From Malus domestica (lineage: Eukaryota > Streptophyta > Magnoliopsida > Rosales > Rosaceae), in NCBI RefSeq assembly GCF_042453785.1, contig NC_091664.1, positions 30,552,501 to 30,616,500 of the forward strand: a stretch of 64,000 bases of DNA, read 5' to 3'. Numbering within the stretch: position 1 is the first letter of the stretch; each line of letters begins with the position of its first letter. A model generated the notes under the pieces. The model saw nothing but the letters and a program-made list of their open reading frames with translations, ran no database searches and was not told the origin of the DNA. The position numbers and the translations under genes were made by a program. Positions 26,823 through 38,466 of this stretch are shown piece after piece.

Positions 26823-27398
26823 ATTTCCGAGGAATAGATAGCTGTAGAACCAATTCCTATTTTTGGCTCGAAGGTAACATCCGTCCTATTTACAATGAGA
26901 TTCGCTGCTTGTTTGCGGTGCAATGTGGCCTTTATTGTCCTCACGTTTCATGCCCTTCGTTTTCTGTTTTTTCGGTATGGGAGATGTAAGCCAGTTATAG
27001 AGGAAATAGTTATAGCTTGGGAAGAGGCAAACATTTTTCCTTCTCAACCACCATTTTTCATTAGTATGTGATTATAATTGTTAATAGAATGATACATTTC
27101 GAAAGCATGTCTTCGGTTTGTTATTGTGTTTATCCGTCAGGACAACGAACATATGTGAGCTCATGTATACCCCCTCTTTCGAACCTTGAATTAACGCAAA
27201 CTGCATAAAGGTACCGCTTGGTTGCAATTGCTGGAGGTACGTAGAATTTTCGATTTAACACAATGTAATTCTTTTTCGTTGAATGTTCATCGTTGTATCT
27301 TGCTATGAATGCGCAGTATAAATTAGTCGAAAGAACAGAAAAAATACATTTACACGAACGAAAATAAAACACGAAGAAAACTCCTGCAGAACGAGTTC
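26823..27398. other. Short convergent intergenic region (3' ends of FtsHi5 and the LRR kinase)
   Basis: Only 576 bases separate the two stop codons. It must hold both 3' UTRs and polyadenylation signals, so the transcripts may overlap tail to tail. No other feature seen. Confidence 0.6.
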
Positions 27399-30300
27399 CT
27401 ACAGAAGACCCATGACTGGTGAGGTGCTGAATATAGGCTTCTCCTTGCCAATTTTCTGGCTTCTACTCTCACAAATGCTTTTCCTCCTCGGTTTCGCCTC
27501 TCCGAGCATTGTTATTATGTCTCTCATGGAAGGCCTGTCTTTCGGGAGCTTTGCCGTACAGACAAGTGCGATTCGGAGGACGAGAAGCATTTCTTCTTGA
27601 ACATGCATGCATTCACCGGCTATGCTAGGATCCAGTGTTTCTTCTAAGGCTCTCTTGGTCCTCATCTTCCTTCGAACCCACTCCACGATATCCACAGATT
27701 CCCCGAACGCAGGGTCTACCGGCATCTTTCCAGTTAGAAGCTCTAACAGAACTACGCCGTAGCTGTAGATGTCAGTCTTTTCGTCTACCTTCAATGCGTA
27801 TCCGTATTCTGTTAACAATAGAAGAGAGAATAAAGTTCATATTAACATGGTTAACTAGTTTTTGACAGTAAAACCGTATTCTGGTAATTAACATACCAGG
27901 TGCAATGTATCCGTAAGATCCCGCCACCATTGAAACTGTCTCGTTCTTGTGGATCATCATCCTTGCTAGCCCGAAATCCGCCACTCTGGCGTCAAGGTTT
28001 GCATCCAGCAGAATGTTGTTCGATTTGATATCTCGGTGAATAACTGGCGGCTGACAGTCGTGGTGGAGATAGTTCAGACCTTGTGCAACACCCACTGCTA
28101 TGTTATACCTCGAAACCCAGTCGACCAGCAACTTTCCGGCTTGATTTCCATGCAATGCAGTCCCGAGGTTCCCGTTCGGCATGAACTCGTATATCATCAC
28201 AACGTCGCTTTCGTTATGAAGGTACCCTAGCAACCGAACAATATTTCTATGCCGGAGCCTGCCGAGGAGGTTCACTTCACCAAACAGATCATCACCACTT
28301 TCAACGTCTGTCCCCGGTCTCCATAGCTTCTTAACTGCTACAACCGAGTGGGGTCGATGGATTTCCGCCTTGTAAACAACTCCGCTCCCGCCCATGCCAA
28401 TGATATTCGATTCTTGTATGCAAGCCAGAATGTCAGCACTTGTGAAGTTAATTCTCTGAAATGCTACTAACCTCCAAGGCCACTCTTGATTGGTCTTGTT
28501 AAACCAACTGTCGAAGCTGTTATATAAGTACCATTTCCGATACATCCATCTCCCTGCGAGAAATGCGGTTCCCACAGTCAAAATTACTGAGATTCCAACG
28601 ATGAATCCAGTAAGGATGTGTTTGATGTGCATATTCCGAATAGGAGCTGCTGTTGCGGCTAAACTGTGAGAGCACGGTGGAAGTATGCCTCCGCAAAGAC
28701 CGGCATTGCCTAGGAGATCGTTAGGGTTTAGGGTCATTAGGATACCATTTGCAGGTACTGGACCTTCAAGCCTGTTGTAAGACAAGTTAAGCATCTCCAA
28801 GGCTGGTGAGCTTCCGAAACTTTCCGGGATTTGACCTACCAAAGAATTGTTGGACAGGTCGAGAACTGACAATGTATGCATTGTCGCTATTGATTGAGGG
28901 ATTTCCCCGTTGAACTGGTTGTTTCTGAGGTTCAGGTTCACCAGCTTCTCGCAAGAAGCTATGCTCTCTGGAATTTTTCCGGAGATGTGGTTGTTTGAAA
29001 TGTCGAGGACTGAGAGTGACGGACAGTCTTGGAACTGGTCCGGCAGCTTGCCTTGCAAGTTGTTATTGGAAGCCATGAAGGTTTGAAGATTAGGAAGCGA
29101 AAGGATACTCGAAGGAAGATATGATTCGAGGCGGTTCCAAGAGACATCGATGAAGGAAAGAGACGCAGACAGAGTAATGTCAGCAGGAATTTGGCCAGTA
29201 AGATTGTTTTTCGCCAATTCTAGCCTCTGAAGAATTGGAAGATTTCCCAGACCAACTGGAATGGATCCCGAAATAAGATTGTTTTGCATACGAACACGAA
29301 CCAATGACAAACATGTCGAAAGCCTTACTGGGATTGGACCGGAGAAGGAGTTGTTGAACAGGATGAGTTTAGTGAGATTGCCGGAATCACACAAACCTGG
29401 TGGGAGATCACCCGACAATGAGTTCGATGACACGTCTAACCATTGCAACGGGGAATTCCTTCCAAGGTTTCTTGGCAGAGGACCTGTCAACGAGTTCTTC
29501 CACAGCTCAAGTACCTGTAACTTGGTTAACTTGCCGAGGTTGGCAGGAACTGAACCTGTGAGCTTATTGCACATTAAGTTCAGAAGCTGCAGATTCGTCA
29601 ATTGTGCAAGCTCTGCAGGAATCTCTCCGGAAATCTGATTATCGGAGAGATCCAAGAACGCTAGCGATGTAATGTTACCGAAATCTGGTGGGATTTTTCC
29701 TGTGAAATTGTTTTTGTACAAATAAACTGTGGTGAGTTTTTGCAGTCTACTCAATTCAGGTGGAATTTGGCCGCTGAGACTGCCAACTGCCAAGTCAAGA
29801 TACTGAAGATTGGTGAGGTTGCCAAACTCCGCTGGGATTTCGCCTTCAAAAGCGTTGTATCCGAGAATAATAGTCTCTAGTGATGAAAGCTGCCCGAATT
29901 CTCTTGGAAGGTTTCCGGTGAGATTGTTGCCAGATAGGCCAAGAAACTTCAGCTTCTGCAGGTTCTTGTAAGATGTAGGGATCGAACCTTCAAGGAAGCT
30001 CCCTCTGAAATCCAGGATTTCGAGAGATGTTGCGTAACCAAGATCATCAGGAAGAAATCCTGAGAAGTTGTTGCTCGATGCATTGACTGATGTGAGTCCT
30101 GAAGCCCTTCCGAAACCCGTTGGAAACTCGCCAACAAAGTTGTTTTGGCTCACGTCAATGCTCTTCAGCGACGTAAGATTGGTTATCAGCCTTGGCAACG
30201 ATGTTTCAAACGCGTTGCAAGATATGTTGAGGATCGAAAGACTGCGCAAGCCTTGAATGTGATCGGAAACATGGCCGCTGAGGTTCATGTTGGAGATGTC

Positions 30301-30531
30301 CAGCTTCTCTACGAACCCTTTTGAGTTGCACCAAACTCCGGTCCAGTTGCAATGTGGCGAACCTCCCTCAACTGCGTTGCTCGGCATTTTCCAACCATTG
30401 AGGCCGCCGGTTGGATCAACGAGACTAGCTTTGATCGAAAGTAAGGTCGACCACTCCACATTCTGCCCGGTTTGAGCAAAAACAAGAGTGGTGGCAGCGA
30501 AACAGTAGAAGAACACCAAGAGGGTTGACAT
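27399..30531 (-). CDS. PXL1: LRR receptor-like kinase, PXY-LIKE / MIK1 type (2 exons, 1014 aa)
   Basis: Minus strand: exon 1 30531-27897, exon 2 27808-27399, with one GTATGT...AACAG intron inside the kinase domain, placed just before the Glu of the APE motif. It has a signal peptide (1-19), a cysteine-paired N-cap, about 20 plant-type LRRs (roughly 75-610), a membrane span at about 637-660, and a kinase domain with GMGGSG (712-717), VAVKK Lys (about 734), HRD (832-834), DFG (852-854) and APE (877-879). It is a complete, RD-type kinase and probably active. The subfamily (XI) includes PXY, PXL1 and MIK1, plasma-membrane receptors for peptide signals in vascular growth and pollen-tube guidance. 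The ligand here is not known. PXL1 rather than MIK1 is suggested by the neighbouring ATRX gene. The start at 30531 begins the signal peptide; the in-frame ATG at 30609 would bury it behind 26 basic residues. Confidence 0.9.
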
Positions 30532-31099
30532 TTTTGTTGTTCTTCTATATGTTCCGTTCCTCCTCTTATCAGAACGGTGGCATTTTCTCAGGGAGTAAGA
30601 GAGTGTCAAGAAATTCGTTTTGGATTTGATTAACTAATGACAGATGGGGGATTAACTTATTGTGAATGCGTGGGTTCTTGGGATCTACAGCAGCTAAATT
30701 ATATGGAGTTCTTGGAAGCTAATGAGTGAATGACTGTCGAGGTTTGGAGGTATTGGAAATCTCCCAGACAGCAAAACATGGAGAGAATGTGTTTTACAGA
30801 TGATACTTACTTCCATTATTCTTCTTATAATTCGTCATTAGTCAACTCGACAGGCATTATTTATTAATTATTAACTATAATTTTTCTCGAAAATTTGTAC
30901 TTTGATCTTCTGTTAAGTTTAGGAAACAGTTCGTTTTTTTTTTCATGATTACTTGGCAAATCATGACATTATTCATTTGCTTTGTAGTATTTTAATTCCT
31001 AGTTTGTTTCACGAATCTGTTTGTGAAAAATAAGTAACTTTCGTACCTTCTTATGCTATTATACATTTGGACTGAATGAATGAAAAGAGAATCAGCTAA

Positions 31100-31300
31100 T
31101 CACTACAGCGTGAGCTAATAGTTAGGGACGAATTACAGGTTCATATCCCACACAACACGTCTTAAGTTCAATTCCTGAGGTTAGAGCAACACACAATGGT
31201 GCTAAGGGGAGATTGAAATGCCTTAGTGAGTCTTCCAACCCTTTAGAGAGTGGACTGCCGCAACAAAGCCACCAGTTGGTCCCCTTTATAAAAAAGAAGA
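31100..31300 (+). mobile_element. tRNA-derived SINE-like copy 1a
   Basis: A box B-like AGTTCAATTCC is preceded by a box A-like stretch. A body of about 130 bases matches the copy at 32085-32285, including ACAATGGTG, GATTGAAATG and GGACTGCCG. It ends in an A-rich tail (AAAAAAGAAGAAAAATAA). Confidence 0.5.
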
Positions 31301-32084
31301 AAAATAAGGAAATGAAAAGAGAATCAGCTGATAAAAATAAAGAGATGAGTATAGAAGTGGAAAACGGGAGTGCGAAAATCACTAAACTATGAAATTAAGG
31401 GTTGAATTAATATTATTTATGGGTTAAATGATTAATGAAATAGAGAATGAAGTGAGTTGTTTAATTGGTAATGGACATGATTAATTTGAGCATATGAGAA
31501 TCTCTCCATGTTAAAAAGGTGCAAAAACATTAGAAGATAGACAACTTGGAACTTTCTTCATCTCCAGAGAGAGAAAGAGAGAGGAGAGAGAGGGAGAGGG
31601 ACCTCCAAATTCCAGTCACTTCCATAACTTCACATGCATTCATCTGGCTGATTGCAATTATTTAATCATAAATCTAAAAAAATAAAAATAAATAATTGAA
31701 TTGCAATTGTGGGATGGAAGAAGATAGATAATAATTGAAGAAGCATAAAAACATGACGAGGCTGGAGGCCATGTGAAAAGAAAAGGATTTAATTCAATCA
31801 AATTATTTGTCATATTATTATTGACACAGAAATCAGAAAATATGAGTCCTAAAATAATAAGGGAGAGAGGGTGCATGATTACAAAGTTAGGTGCCCCCAC
31901 ATGCTGATATGCCAAAAAACAAAAGCCACTAAAGCTAAAGCGCCACCGCCACGGCCGCCGCCACCACCACTAATCATTCATCCATCCATTTTATCAAATC
32001 AAGATGGAGGAGGGAATCAATGAAATTGTGGGCATCACACTGCATGAATCGAGATATGGAATTATAGTAGTTCTTAGTCAGTAA

Positions 32085-32285
32085 GTAGGTTGATACGATA
32101 TTTTAGTGGTTGATGACAAATTTCAGGTTCGTATTCGATATGACACGTTCTGTGTCCGATTTCTAGCGTTGGTGAATAACACAATGGTGGCCATGAAAGG
32201 TTGAAATGTATATGTGAGTTTTCACAATCCCTGAAAAGATGGATTGCCGTGGTGATGCCACTTGTTGATCCTTTTTTTTTAAACA
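32085..32285 (+). mobile_element. tRNA-derived SINE-like copy 1b
   Basis: Clearly homologous over most of its length to 31100-31300 (AACACAATGGTGGCC, GGTTGAAATGTA, GATTGCCGTGGTG, CCACTTGTTGATCC) and in the same orientation. It is more diverged at box B. Confidence 0.5.
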
Positions 32286-32454
32286 AAAATACGAATATTA
32301 ACTATTTATTTAAGATCGCTTCACGATATGTGAAATAATGAAATGTTCACGACAAAAATTAAAATAGCTAAATGATTTTTTATTTGAGATTAGGGTGATT
32401 TTTTGCTAAGATATTTTTTTATACGAAGTTATGTTTACATTAAGGAGGCGGGAG

Positions 32455-32530
32455 AATAAATTAGTTGCGGCCTCATTGTTTATGAGATTCGAACATACTC
32501 ACAAGTGAAGAAGAATATTACTAAATTATA
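32455..32530 (-). mobile_element. Fragment of a second SINE family
   Basis: Read on the minus strand it has CTTCACTTGTGAGTATG followed by TTCGAATCTC. This is the box B region shared with 33725-33870 and 44925-45075. Confidence 0.4.
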
Positions 32531-33724
32531 GTACTAAATGACCTGCTAAGATTATCTTTGAAGAAAAACTCAAATATGAATTGCATATTATAATTAAATT
32601 ATGGAGTGAACTCAAATAAGCGGTGAACAATGTATTAACTTACAAATTAGTTAGCACTTAACGCTGACATACAATTTCACACCATGGTAGATAAGTTTGG
32701 TTGATTCTGGACCTTTGGGCTTGAAGTAAAAGGTCCAAGGAAAATCAGGACCAAAGTGGACAGACCTAACAAACTTCTACTGTGGTGGTGTGCCCAATTC
32801 TGCTCTGGTTATCCCAATACTCGGTCACAACACGACTACAGAGCCCAACGTAGTGAAACTCAAAACTTGTCATCTGTCGACTTCTCTACTCGATCAATCA
32901 GTACAGCCGGAGGCTATAATTTTATAATTTTACAATCCACCAGTATATGTGATGCACTTGTGTTTTGGATGATTGAAATTTTTTAACAGAAGGATGATAA
33001 TGGATTAGGCGAATCAAACTACACATAAGGTTTGATCATCAGACTACAATAATAGCCTTATGTTTAGTTCTAAAACCGCACAAGGTGATTAGAAAGAACT
33101 AAGACTCGGAGATTAGTCATCAACTACAAAGTATGCTACTTTGTTCTCGCTTAGATTAATTCAGAAGGGCTAAGTCCATGATAAACGATCCCGACATCCC
33201 CTAACTCCGAAAGAATGACTAAATTTATATGGTTGAATCTTGACAATCTTAATTTAGTTGTTTAGAGACTTGTACATACTATATACCGATGCATATGCAC
33301 CGGATAAACTCCCTTCCACTTCCATGAATCATGGTTCTTTCTTAGTATCTTGATTCATGGAAATATGAGCTCCTAATTGTTTTCAATGTCATTTTGTACA
33401 TAAGTCACATGTCAAACTATGTGATATTAAAATGTATTAACTATTAAGCTTAGCATTACGGATAAAATCGAGTTGCTTAGAACAAGTGTCAAGTTAAAAA
33501 AAATAATAATAATCTCGATAAGGAGATGCTAAAGTATGAATGTCCTCATTTGCAATCCCCAGTTATATTTGGGATTGGAGATTGGAAAACAAACAAGAGT
33601 TACACATTAATCATAATCATAAGCTAATAGAGAATAACGAAATATAAATATGTAATATATGTCAATTTAACTTCATGAGAAAATAAGTTTATTTATTTAT
33701 TTATTTTTACAAATAATATTATTT

Positions 33725-33870
33725 ATGCTAAAGGAGAGAGAGGTGGGCTTAGCCTCATAATGAGCTAGCAAAAATGTGGTTTAAATTCGCATTTGACGAG
33801 AATCGAACCTAAGATCTTATACTTACAAGTGAAGAGGAATATACTAGACCGCAGTATCATGAACAAACAT
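33725..33870 (-). mobile_element. SINE copy, second family
   Basis: Read on the minus strand: a GCGGTCTAGTATATTCCTCT start, CTTCACTTGTAAGTATAAG, then the box B motif TTAGGTTCGATTCTCG and a GGCTTAGCCCACCT tail region. It matches the plus-strand copy at 44925-45075. Confidence 0.55.
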
Positions 33871-34004
33871 TTATTAAACAACTCTAATTGTTGGAACCGA
33901 GTAATAGCATTCTAAATCCTTGGAACCGAGTCCCAAAAGAAAGAAGTGAAAGTCCTAAAGACCTTGTGCGCTAATATATATAATATATAAGTGTTAGCAA
34001 TGTT

Positions 34005-34215
34005 CTAAAAAGTTCCGTCTAAGGTCGCTTGGGCTAGGTGCTAGGCGGTTGGTGCTGTCACTCATTATATTCTGTTATGTATATTTTTAAGTATAAGTAG
34101 ACAGTTATTTATTCGATATATAATTAATGTAGTAAAAATTAAAAAAAAAAACCATATAGGCATTAGGTCCCTATTCACTGCCTGACTAGTGCCTAGTGAC
34201 TTTTAGCATTACGGT
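34005..34215. mobile_element. Possible MITE with GGCTAGGTGCTAGGCGG ends
   Basis: The left side carries TTCTAAAAAGTTCCGTCTAA and GGTGCTAGGCGG. The right side read in reverse carries GCTAAAAGTCACTAGGCAC. The inverted symmetry is imperfect and the boundaries are approximate. Confidence 0.35.
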
Positions 34216-35366
34216 CGAGTAATCTCCACTTGTAAGTAAAAAGTAAATTAAATTTGACTTTCATAAATAATGAGTTTAATATTAAATTATTGCGAGTTCA
34301 TTTGATGGCTTATATATCCTATGCCCCTACCCCTATATTGTTGTATAACAATAAATAATTATGGCACTAATCTAGGTTCTAATAGAAGCTAAACATTCAA
34401 ATATTATAATTAGGTTATCCTTTTCAAAAGAACAAAGAAATTACAGTGACTGGAAAGTAATGGTTAATTCATAATTCAGAAAGGGAAAAAAGACATGAAC
34501 TGATGAGAATATAAAGTTGGAGTTTGGATCCCCATGTGTTGGGGAGATATGGAAGAGCACAACAAAGAAATTAATTAAATAAAAAGTAATTATTATGAGC
34601 CAAGGACCAGACTTGCCGGGACGTTACATCTTTTCCTTCTTTTTTCCTCTTCATCCCCTTTACTTTGGTTGCCTTTTATGCCCATGTCTCTCTGATGAGC
34701 TTGAGCAGTAGTACTTCGCCATTGCAGCTGAAAGTTCAGGCATATAGGATATACTGGAGCATAGTAGAATTCTCGGTCTAACCTTCTTTCTTTTCATGGA
34801 AGCTGAAGATGATGAGTCTTTGAAGTACATGATTCTACAGATGAAGTTGATCGAGTTCTTCTGCTGATCAACTATCTAAGTTGGCATGACCCTCTCTTCC
34901 TCTTCCTCTTCCTCTTTCGGTGTTTGCTTGGCAACAAAACGTTCTTGGTACTTTATATTTGTGTTCTTAGTGGTAAGTGTGGAATTGTTGGCTAGCTGTA
35001 TATTGGTGGGGTTAGAGAGGGAGAGAGAGAGAGGAGGAGAGAGAGCAGAGGGGGTGGGGGTAAGAATTTCTTTGGTTTGGTATATGACAAGTCCCAAAGG
35101 GTATGGATCGAAATAAAATAATATATAATATTTATGTTTTTTGAGTTAGAGAACGAAACAGTAACACCACTTTATTCCAGTAATACAATGTTATGTTAAA
35201 AATTATCTACACATGACATTGTATATGACACAAAACACCACAATAGTTTTGCGATTCTGCAATATAAGTTGCTATCAATATATAGTGAACCTTTGAAATT
35301 AGGGTTTTTGAGTCTTAAATGTATACCAACTTTTGTAGGCCCATGAGAAAGCTTCGTATCCTCTAA

Positions 35367-35744
35367 GACCATCTCCAACCCTTGGGCTAAAAGCCAATTT
35401 TTTTAGCCCGGAAAATTTAGCTTTTAGCCCAGAAACATCTTTTCTGCTCCAACCCTTCTGCCCTAAAATTTTAGCCCGGAATTATTAAAGAATGAACTTA
35501 GGCTAATTTTTTTCTTAAATCAATTTAAAAAAAAAAATATATGTAGATTATTGTAAATTAATTTTATGAACATTTTAATCTAAAAAAATTTAAATTCCGA
35601 TAAACATTTGGCATTTAGCCCGGAGGGAAAGCTGGAGGGGGTATTTGGCCCAGAAATAGCATTTGGCATTTAGCCTAAAATTTTAACATGGGTTGGAGAG
35701 TGTTTGGGGGTAATTTGGCTTTTAGCCCAGGGTTGGAGATGGTG
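35367..35744. mobile_element. Tourist-type (PIF/Harbinger) MITE, 378 bp, TSD TAA
   Basis: Terminal inverted repeats: left GACCATCTCCAACCCTTGGG, right read in reverse CACCATCTCCAACCCTGGGC, both continuing CTAAAAGCCAA. They are flanked by TAA at 35364-35366 and 35745-35747. TAGCCC/GGGCTA motifs recur inside. Three-base TWA duplications are the hallmark of the PIF/Harbinger superfamily. Confidence 0.8.
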
Positions 35745-35925
35745 TAAGCCCGCCATCTGTATTCTATACAAGTGCTTGGTGCATATTTGTTGGGTGCGAA
35801 TTGACCACTATTCAGAAAATTAATGCCCTAAACAATTAAATCTTATCATGGGATGCAATCTCTACTTTTTCTTTCTTTTATACAGACCCAGTTGGTTGAG
35901 TGCTACACATATTTTTAATCTTCGA

Positions 35926-36076
35926 TAATGCTAAGGAGACTAAATTTGTAAATTAAATGATGTGTCACCAATAAGAATAAGCACGTTTCTCAACGTGTAA
36001 GTAATAAACCAATTATCAACTTTCATGTCCTTTAGTTTTCAAAACTTTGTCCACAAATTTAGTTTTCCTAGCATTA
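35926..36076. mobile_element. Small MITE (~151 bp) with TAATGCTAAGGAGACTAAAT ends
   Basis: The left end TAATGCTAAGGAGACTAAAT pairs with the right end, which read in reverse is TAATGCTAGGAAAACTAAAT; both continue TTGT. A half-copy of the same end occurs near 36131 (GTAATGCTAAAGTGACTA). Confidence 0.6.
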
Positions 36077-37179
36077 CTCTTTCAATCTTATAATTAAGCT
36101 TACGGCTTAAAACCAAGATTTTCTATATTGGGTAATGCTAAAGTGACTATTTACTTAAAACATTATGCATCAATTGTTGGTTAGATTCCTTATTAAATCA
36201 CTAAAGAAGCTATCTAACTATCAACCGTTACATCATGTAGTCTGTAAAATATAGTCAAAAAACACGTTCCCCCAATATTTTTCATATCATAATGCTTATG
36301 ACCACTAAGATTGTGATGATGATATTAATTAATAGTCTTGAATATACTAAGTTTCTATGCCACCAATAACCCACAGCTACTTGAACAATTGATGAATCTT
36401 GTTTTTTATTACCCAATTTCTTGCTGTCTCTCAATAGTCCTTTATAAAGTGGGGGGGGGGGATAAAGTTTGTGACATGTCTTGTTAACAAAAAAGGAACT
36501 AAAAGAGGGAGGGAAAAAAAGTTCCAATCACAAAAGGAGGACGATGACCCTTCAACCTTTTGACCCTTTAATCTTCAAGTTTTAGTAATGTATAAGGTCT
36601 TTCTTTGGGATGAAGAATGATCTTTGGTTTGGCTTTGTAAACAATTTATCTAAATTTTCCACACAAATATTGGTTCAAGATCATCCAGAACAAACTAAGA
36701 AATGGAAGGATGGAGACGAATGATAAGAATTAATTAGTAATCCCTATGTCGTTTAATGCACACCAAATATTGACTTAAGCGTGCTATGTCATGCAATGAG
36801 AGAGAAATTATTCATGAGCGGTAACACTCGAGAATCCCTCTAAAAGCTAAATGATCCAAATGTTTATATTTAATTTTTTTCAAAAAACGAATGATTCAAA
36901 CTTAGGTGTAAAGAGTAGAGTTTTTGTTCAACCAAAAAAAAGCATCAAATCAAATCAAAGCAACAGCAGAAATAATGAGTTTGCAGCTTCTCAAGTCCCA
37001 AATGAAATCAGTATTCCCAAATGCCAGAAGTGATGTTGGTGCAAATACTTTCAAGACTGTGCCTCCCAAATCTCCGATGCGATTTAACATTTAAGTAAGC
37101 GTCCTTTAGTCAATGGTATGCCCTAATTGACAATCTTGAGTCTGATGCGATTACAACAAAATCTCCTCTCCTCTTCCAC
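36077..37179. other. Gene-free spacer
   Basis: AT-rich spacer with a run of about 11 G at 36451-36461. No gene or RNA gene recognised. Confidence 0.45.
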
Positions 37180-38010
37180 CTGCTCCTCCTCCTCCTCTTC
37201 CTCCACCTGCATCCTTTCCAAGCGTGTGGTTTAAATCTAAGTGAAACCAACAACGAAGATGTTGTATTTTCATTCCTTTATCTTGACAACGGCACTACTC
37301 ATCATGAAGTGGTGACGATGTATTTTACCTACATGCATCCTCCTCCTGTTGTTGTTGACGACATCAAGTTTCCACCTTCCATGCGACTCCAAAGACTAGG
37401 GGACAACTCAATGAGATCGTACCGTTTCCTATGTTAGAGATAAACATTTTAGGTCCTTGTTTTCTACAATATCCGGGAATCAACGAGTTCAAGTTTGTCC
37501 CCGATTCGGTGCTACTAGACTTAATTTAGGTGTGATATAGAGGTTTTTGGATTCGGCCATGATCGCAAATCTAAAAATTACATACTCGTCACTCGTCGGC
37601 CTTGCAGTTCTTGATGACGAACAACTCGATGATCATGGCTGCATTTGCCATCGTCTTAGGGCGCTGCGCGGTGTACACTCTGGGCACTGCTTGAAGTTGA
37701 AGGGAGATCAACAATAATTATTCGGAATTAGGAACCAGTTTCATAATTGTTCCCTTATTGGTACCAGACCAACTTCAAGGGCAAGATTTCGTTGGGATAC
37801 GAAAAGTATAAGGGTATGGGAGTTTCGACGAGCACCAACAACGTAGCAATTGGATACATTACGTCCAACACAAGTAATCAAGTGTTTCATATTGCAGGGA
37901 TTCCTGAATGTTTTTCGCAGTGTGGAATGAATCTGTTGCTTTTTAGCCATTACGACGGCCATAATCTTGATCGTCAACTTTTCATTTTTTTTTGTTTGTC
38001 AAATGATAGA
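37180..38010 (+). pseudogene. F-box (FBA-type, S-locus-F-box-like) pseudogene
   Basis: Fragments in all three plus frames appear in the order expected for the F-box-associated domain: FSFLYLDNG near 37270, then INEFKFVPDSVLLDL near 37483, GFGHDRKSKNY near 37550, a YTLGT...REINNN stretch near 37675, then NQVFHIAGIPECF near 37880 and a VWNESVAF phrase near 37920. Frameshifts and several stops separate them. No N-terminal F-box (SCF adaptor-binding) motif is visible. An intact relative would recruit a target to an SCF ubiquitin ligase; this copy cannot. The 90-codon open frame at 37747-38019 is only one fragment of it. Confidence 0.65.
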
Positions 38011-38252
38011 TCTTATTAAATTCTAATTGAAAGGTTTACATCCGTTGCTAGAATATTGAAAATAAACGTAATATTTTAAGAATGTTGCTAAGCTCACCTC
38101 ATTGTCTTATTTTTTCACCCACTTGGAAATAATAATTTTGTTGACAAATTTATCCTTGTGTAAAATGACCTCCAAAGACCTAAAGACTAACCAGCCAAGT
38201 TTTGCCACATAATTATTAGTTATATACTTTGAAGTTTTGAAACCTAAAACAT

Positions 38253-38466
38253 CATAGTGAGAAGTTGGCGATTGTGCTTTCGCCTTAATGAACATTCCTG
38301 AGGGTGTACCGGAAAGGGTGATGAAGAATTTGCGGGTTTGCATTGATTGTCATGTTGCTATTAAGTACATATCGCTAAAAAAAAAAACCGAGAGATCATA
38401 GTACATGAAGCTAGTAGATTTCATCACTTTAAAGATGGGAATTGTTCTTGTGGAGATTACTTGTAA
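38253..38466 (+). pseudogene. Fragment of a PPR protein DYW domain (frameshifted)
   Basis: Only the C-terminal end of a DYW-class pentatricopeptide repeat protein remains. HSEKLAI is followed, after a shift, by [20 protein letters not shown] and [10 protein letters not shown] second shift in an A-run (about 38378-38387) is followed by [18 protein letters not shown] and a final GDYL stop. The family normally ends in DYW and uses this domain in organelle RNA editing. No PPR motifs were found upstream, so this is a non-functional remnant. It lies about 240 bases after the F-box pseudogene, in the same orientation. Confidence 0.75.

Larger units (their letters stand above)
30532..35366. other. 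Gene-poor region with scattered repeats
   Basis: 30532-30800 is the promoter side of the LRR kinase. The remainder is AT-rich and holds the SINE copies listed separately and GA runs (31566-31600). 32690-33260 is unassigned sequence of more balanced composition that could be retroelement-derived. 34880-35060 is CT/GA-rich. No gene supported. Confidence 0.45.

Noticed and set aside
29261..29638. Plus-strand open frame inside the LRR region
   Set aside because: It is the complement of regularly spaced LRR codons, a common artefact of repetitive coding DNA.
30532..30609. Upstream start for the LRR kinase at 30609
   Set aside because: It would place 26 mostly basic residues ahead of the signal peptide, which is implausible for a secreted receptor.
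34596..34622. miR169-like string (GAGCCAAGGA...ACTTGCCGG)
   Set aside because: It has two extra bases relative to miR169, and no complementary star arm was found within about 250 bases on either side, so no hairpin is supported.
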